22,612 nucleotides of DNA, taken from the NCBI GenBank assembly GCA_025529335.1, contig JAMYHX010000703.1, forward strand, positions 1-22,612, written 5' to 3'. The notes beneath the pieces were generated by a model, which worked only from the letters and a program-made list of their open reading frames with translations, ran no database searches and was not told the DNA's origin. Made by a program: the position numbers and the translations under genes. This document shows positions 20,723-22,612 of this stretch, in pieces. How positions within the stretch are numbered: position 1 is the stretch's first letter; each line of letters opens with the position of its first letter. The DNA comes from Rhizopus sp. PT2906 (lineage: Eukaryota; Mucoromycota; Mucoromycetes; Mucorales; Rhizopodaceae).

Positions 20723-22528
20723 ATGAAAAAACGGCCTATATTTGTCAAATTTAGGTCATCAAGATTATATGTACTAGCAACAGCGTGCATATCGGTTTTT
20801 ACAGATGTAAGTGACATGGGTATGGTATAGAGCTCTATAAAAGTACACAGCCTAATATGAATGTAGATGGTAACATATAGTATCATCATTCCTATTGGTA
20901 TAACTATATGCTGACTCATGCAAGTTGTAATAAATTACTAATGACTTTATCTCTTATAGTGCCATTTGTAATCGATGCTATTGACCGTGGAGTATCGCCT
21001 GAGGAAACTATAACTGATTCATACTATGACTCAAGCTACAGTTATTTTAGTAGTGCTGCAAAGAAAACAGGATTTCTTCTCGCTGTATATGCTGTTGGAA
21101 TGATATTTGGATCACTTATTATTGGATACCTGGGCAAGTAGACAATTGAAATGTATTTTAGCTGTCCATTAATGTAAATAATAGCTGATGTCCTAAAACA
21201 GAAGCGAATCTTGATGCTGGGTGGCTTTGTGTGTCTGTTGTTGTCTACATTGTTATTTATGCAAAGCAGAGATTTCTGGCTGCTTTTATTTTCTCGTTTA
21301 ATGCAAGGAGTCAGCAATGCGTGTGTGTGGACGTTGGGAGGTTCGCTTGTAGTAGATCGATTCCCTATAGAGGAATTAGGAAAACAGGTACACCTCTAAA
21401 CCACTCTACCATCCTACTTACAATCAATTACACAGATGGGAATTGTCTCCGTGTTTCATTTTATAGGAATGCTGTCTGGGCCAGCTATAGGCGGTAAGCT
21501 TCTAATGAACCTTTACACAAACTCATTGTACTCAACTTTTTGTAATAGGAGGTGCGTTTATTATTAAATATATATGAATTTACTAAACTCTTATGTTATT
21601 GCCGAAAAATACATAGCGCTCTATTATACCAGAGGATATAAAGCTCCGTTTATTTTTTGTATCTCACTTGCGGTTGTAGATTTTGTAATGCGACTGTTCT
21701 TGATCGAACGTAAGCACAGCCCGTCAGCATGGTTTGAACCAGAGGGTCAACAAGAGATAAAAAGGGACTCAAATGCCCAGGAAGGCTCAATTTTATCAAT
21801 TGCTCGCTCAACTCCAAAGAAAGATCACAAACTGCAAGTAACATATTTTGTTTTGCTAAAGCAGCCTCGACTGATAAACGGACTACTACTAAACGTCTCC
21901 TATGCTCTTCTTACTGGAGTTCTTGAGGTCATTAGTCTATCCATCTTTTCCATTAATTTATTAATGGTTTTATATCTAGTCCATATTTAGCACTAGATTA
22001 GCGTCTGAATGGAACTACGACTCTCGTCAAATTGGTCTTCTTTATAGTGCCACAGTAATACCAAACTTTATATCAACCACTGTGGCTGGCATTCTTGCAG
22101 ATAGATATGGTCCCAGGGTGATTATTTATCCGTTTTGGCTTTTGTGCATAGTTACAGTTGCGCTGACAGGAGTGCCAAACAAAGATATGAACAGCGGCGC
22201 CATGCTCTATGTGGCTCTGGCAGGGTTTTCTACTTTCTGCGCGTCTGCATTTGTCGCGCCTACCTTCTCAGAGATTGCCTACGTTGTGCAGTCTCAGAAT
22301 GCTGAAGATGAGAACGACGGTACGAGTAGAAGTTACGCGTTGATAAATATCGCGTTTGCTTCTGGATTCATCATAGGGTCGCTACTCGGCGGGTATTTGT
22401 ATACAACCATTGGAGTCATGTGGTTGCACATTCTTCTAGGTGCCATCTTTTTGATATTTACCCCCTATGTGTTTATGTTTACTGGAGAAAGAGGAAAGTT
22501 TGTTGTTCGGTCTAATCAAGAGAAATAA
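20723..22528 (+). CDS. MFS transporter, DHA1/SLC18-like, tandem copy 2
   Basis: Spliced model join(20723..20806, 20867..20897, 20960..21133, 21185..21387, 21436..21493, 21549..21551, 21617..21927, 21980..22528), 470 aa. It is a 12-TM transporter and paralog of the previous gene. Exon lengths 31, 203, 58, 3 and 311 are identical in both copies. TM1 carries FTDMVTYSIIIPIVPF. The motif A region is altered to GYLADVLKQKR, losing the usual acidic-Arg pair spacing seen in copy 1's GDRIKHR. Motif C is GMLSGPAIGG. The second half has ADRYGPRV and a SLLGGYLY TM11. Intron 3 (21134-21184) needs a GC donor (GCAAGT). The last intron (21928-21979) has an unusual GTCATT donor; reading through it gives an early stop. 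The N-terminus is shorter than in copy 1, and the substrate is unknown. AATAAA at 22581-22586 is the likely poly(A) signal. Confidence 0.86.
21134..21184 (+). other. GC-AG intron in MFS copy 2
   Basis: The exon ends CTGG, the intron starts GCAAGT and ends AATAG, 51 nt. Splicing gives GYLADVLKQKR, aligned with GYLGDRIKHRQ of copy 1, where the same intron (19001-19051) uses a normal GTAAAA donor. The nearby GT (GTAGAC) leads to an immediate stop. Confidence 0.85.
21549..21551 (+). other. 3-nt micro-exon (GAG) in MFS copy 2
   Basis: Flanking introns are 21494-21548 (55 nt, GTAAGC...AATAG) and 21552-21616 (65 nt, GTGCGT...CATAG). Inclusion gives GGC GGA GCG, completing GPAIGG with Gly184. Position, phase and sequence are the same as in copy 1. 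Confidence 0.72.
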
Positions 22529-22612
22529 AGCTTGGGGGTTATACACTCTTTCCGGAAAGTAAATTCGCCTGTGATCGAAAATAAATACACCCATGGTGAG
22601 AACAAAATTCAT
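22529..22612 (+). promoter_or_regulatory. 3' flank of MFS copy 2
   Basis: AATAAA at 22581-22586 lies 53 nt after the stop and is the likely poly(A) signal. No other feature is seen before the window ends. Confidence 0.5.

Noticed and set aside
1..22612. CRISPR arrays, tRNA/rRNA genes, prokaryotic operons or phage genes
   Set aside because: No regularly spaced repeats or tRNA B-box consensus were seen; genes are intron-containing and eukaryotic throughout.

Overview
The window looks like nuclear DNA of an early-diverging fungus, most likely Mucoromycota/Mucorales. Spliceosomal introns are short (about 46-65 nt), AT-rich and GT-AG or GC-AG. Genes are compact and mostly single-strand units with AATAAA-like 3' signals. 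The window also holds a decayed DDE transposase of a type I associate with Mucorales. The organism is inferred from style; no marker gene here fixes it. All gene models below were spliced by eye from reading frame, splice sites and family conservation.

Layout: 1-524 is a non-coding flank with a small inverted repeat. 525-1009 (-) is a short homeodomain protein with a GC-AG intron inside the homeobox. 1287-2284 (+) is a five-exon unrecognised acidic/basic protein, converging on 2389-4921 (-), the ribonucleotide reductase large subunit (789 aa, four exons, all catalytic residues present). 5114-6058 (-) is an intronless Q/P-rich protein of unknown role. A 1-kb divergent spacer (6059-7083) leads to a 2,229-aa, nine-exon protein at 7084-14208 (+). 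It is made of a helical N-terminus and several beta-sandwich, macroglobulin-like segments, but has no thioester and no signal peptide.

14371-15321 (-) is an F-box protein. 15670 to about 16350 is a broken Tc1/mariner-IS630-like transposase. About 2.2 kb of gene-poor sequence with ORF relics follows. The right end holds two tandem paralogous 12-TM MFS transporters of DHA1/SLC18-like type (18595-20438 and 20723-22528), each with eight coding exons.

The most striking observation is in the two MFS genes. At the same position and phase in both, the best model needs a 3-nt micro-exon (GAG) between two short introns. It completes the second glycine of the antiporter motif C (GPxxGG). The second most interesting item is the giant macroglobulin-like protein. 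The genes do not form an obvious pathway; this is an ordinary eukaryotic neighbourhood with independently transcribed units.
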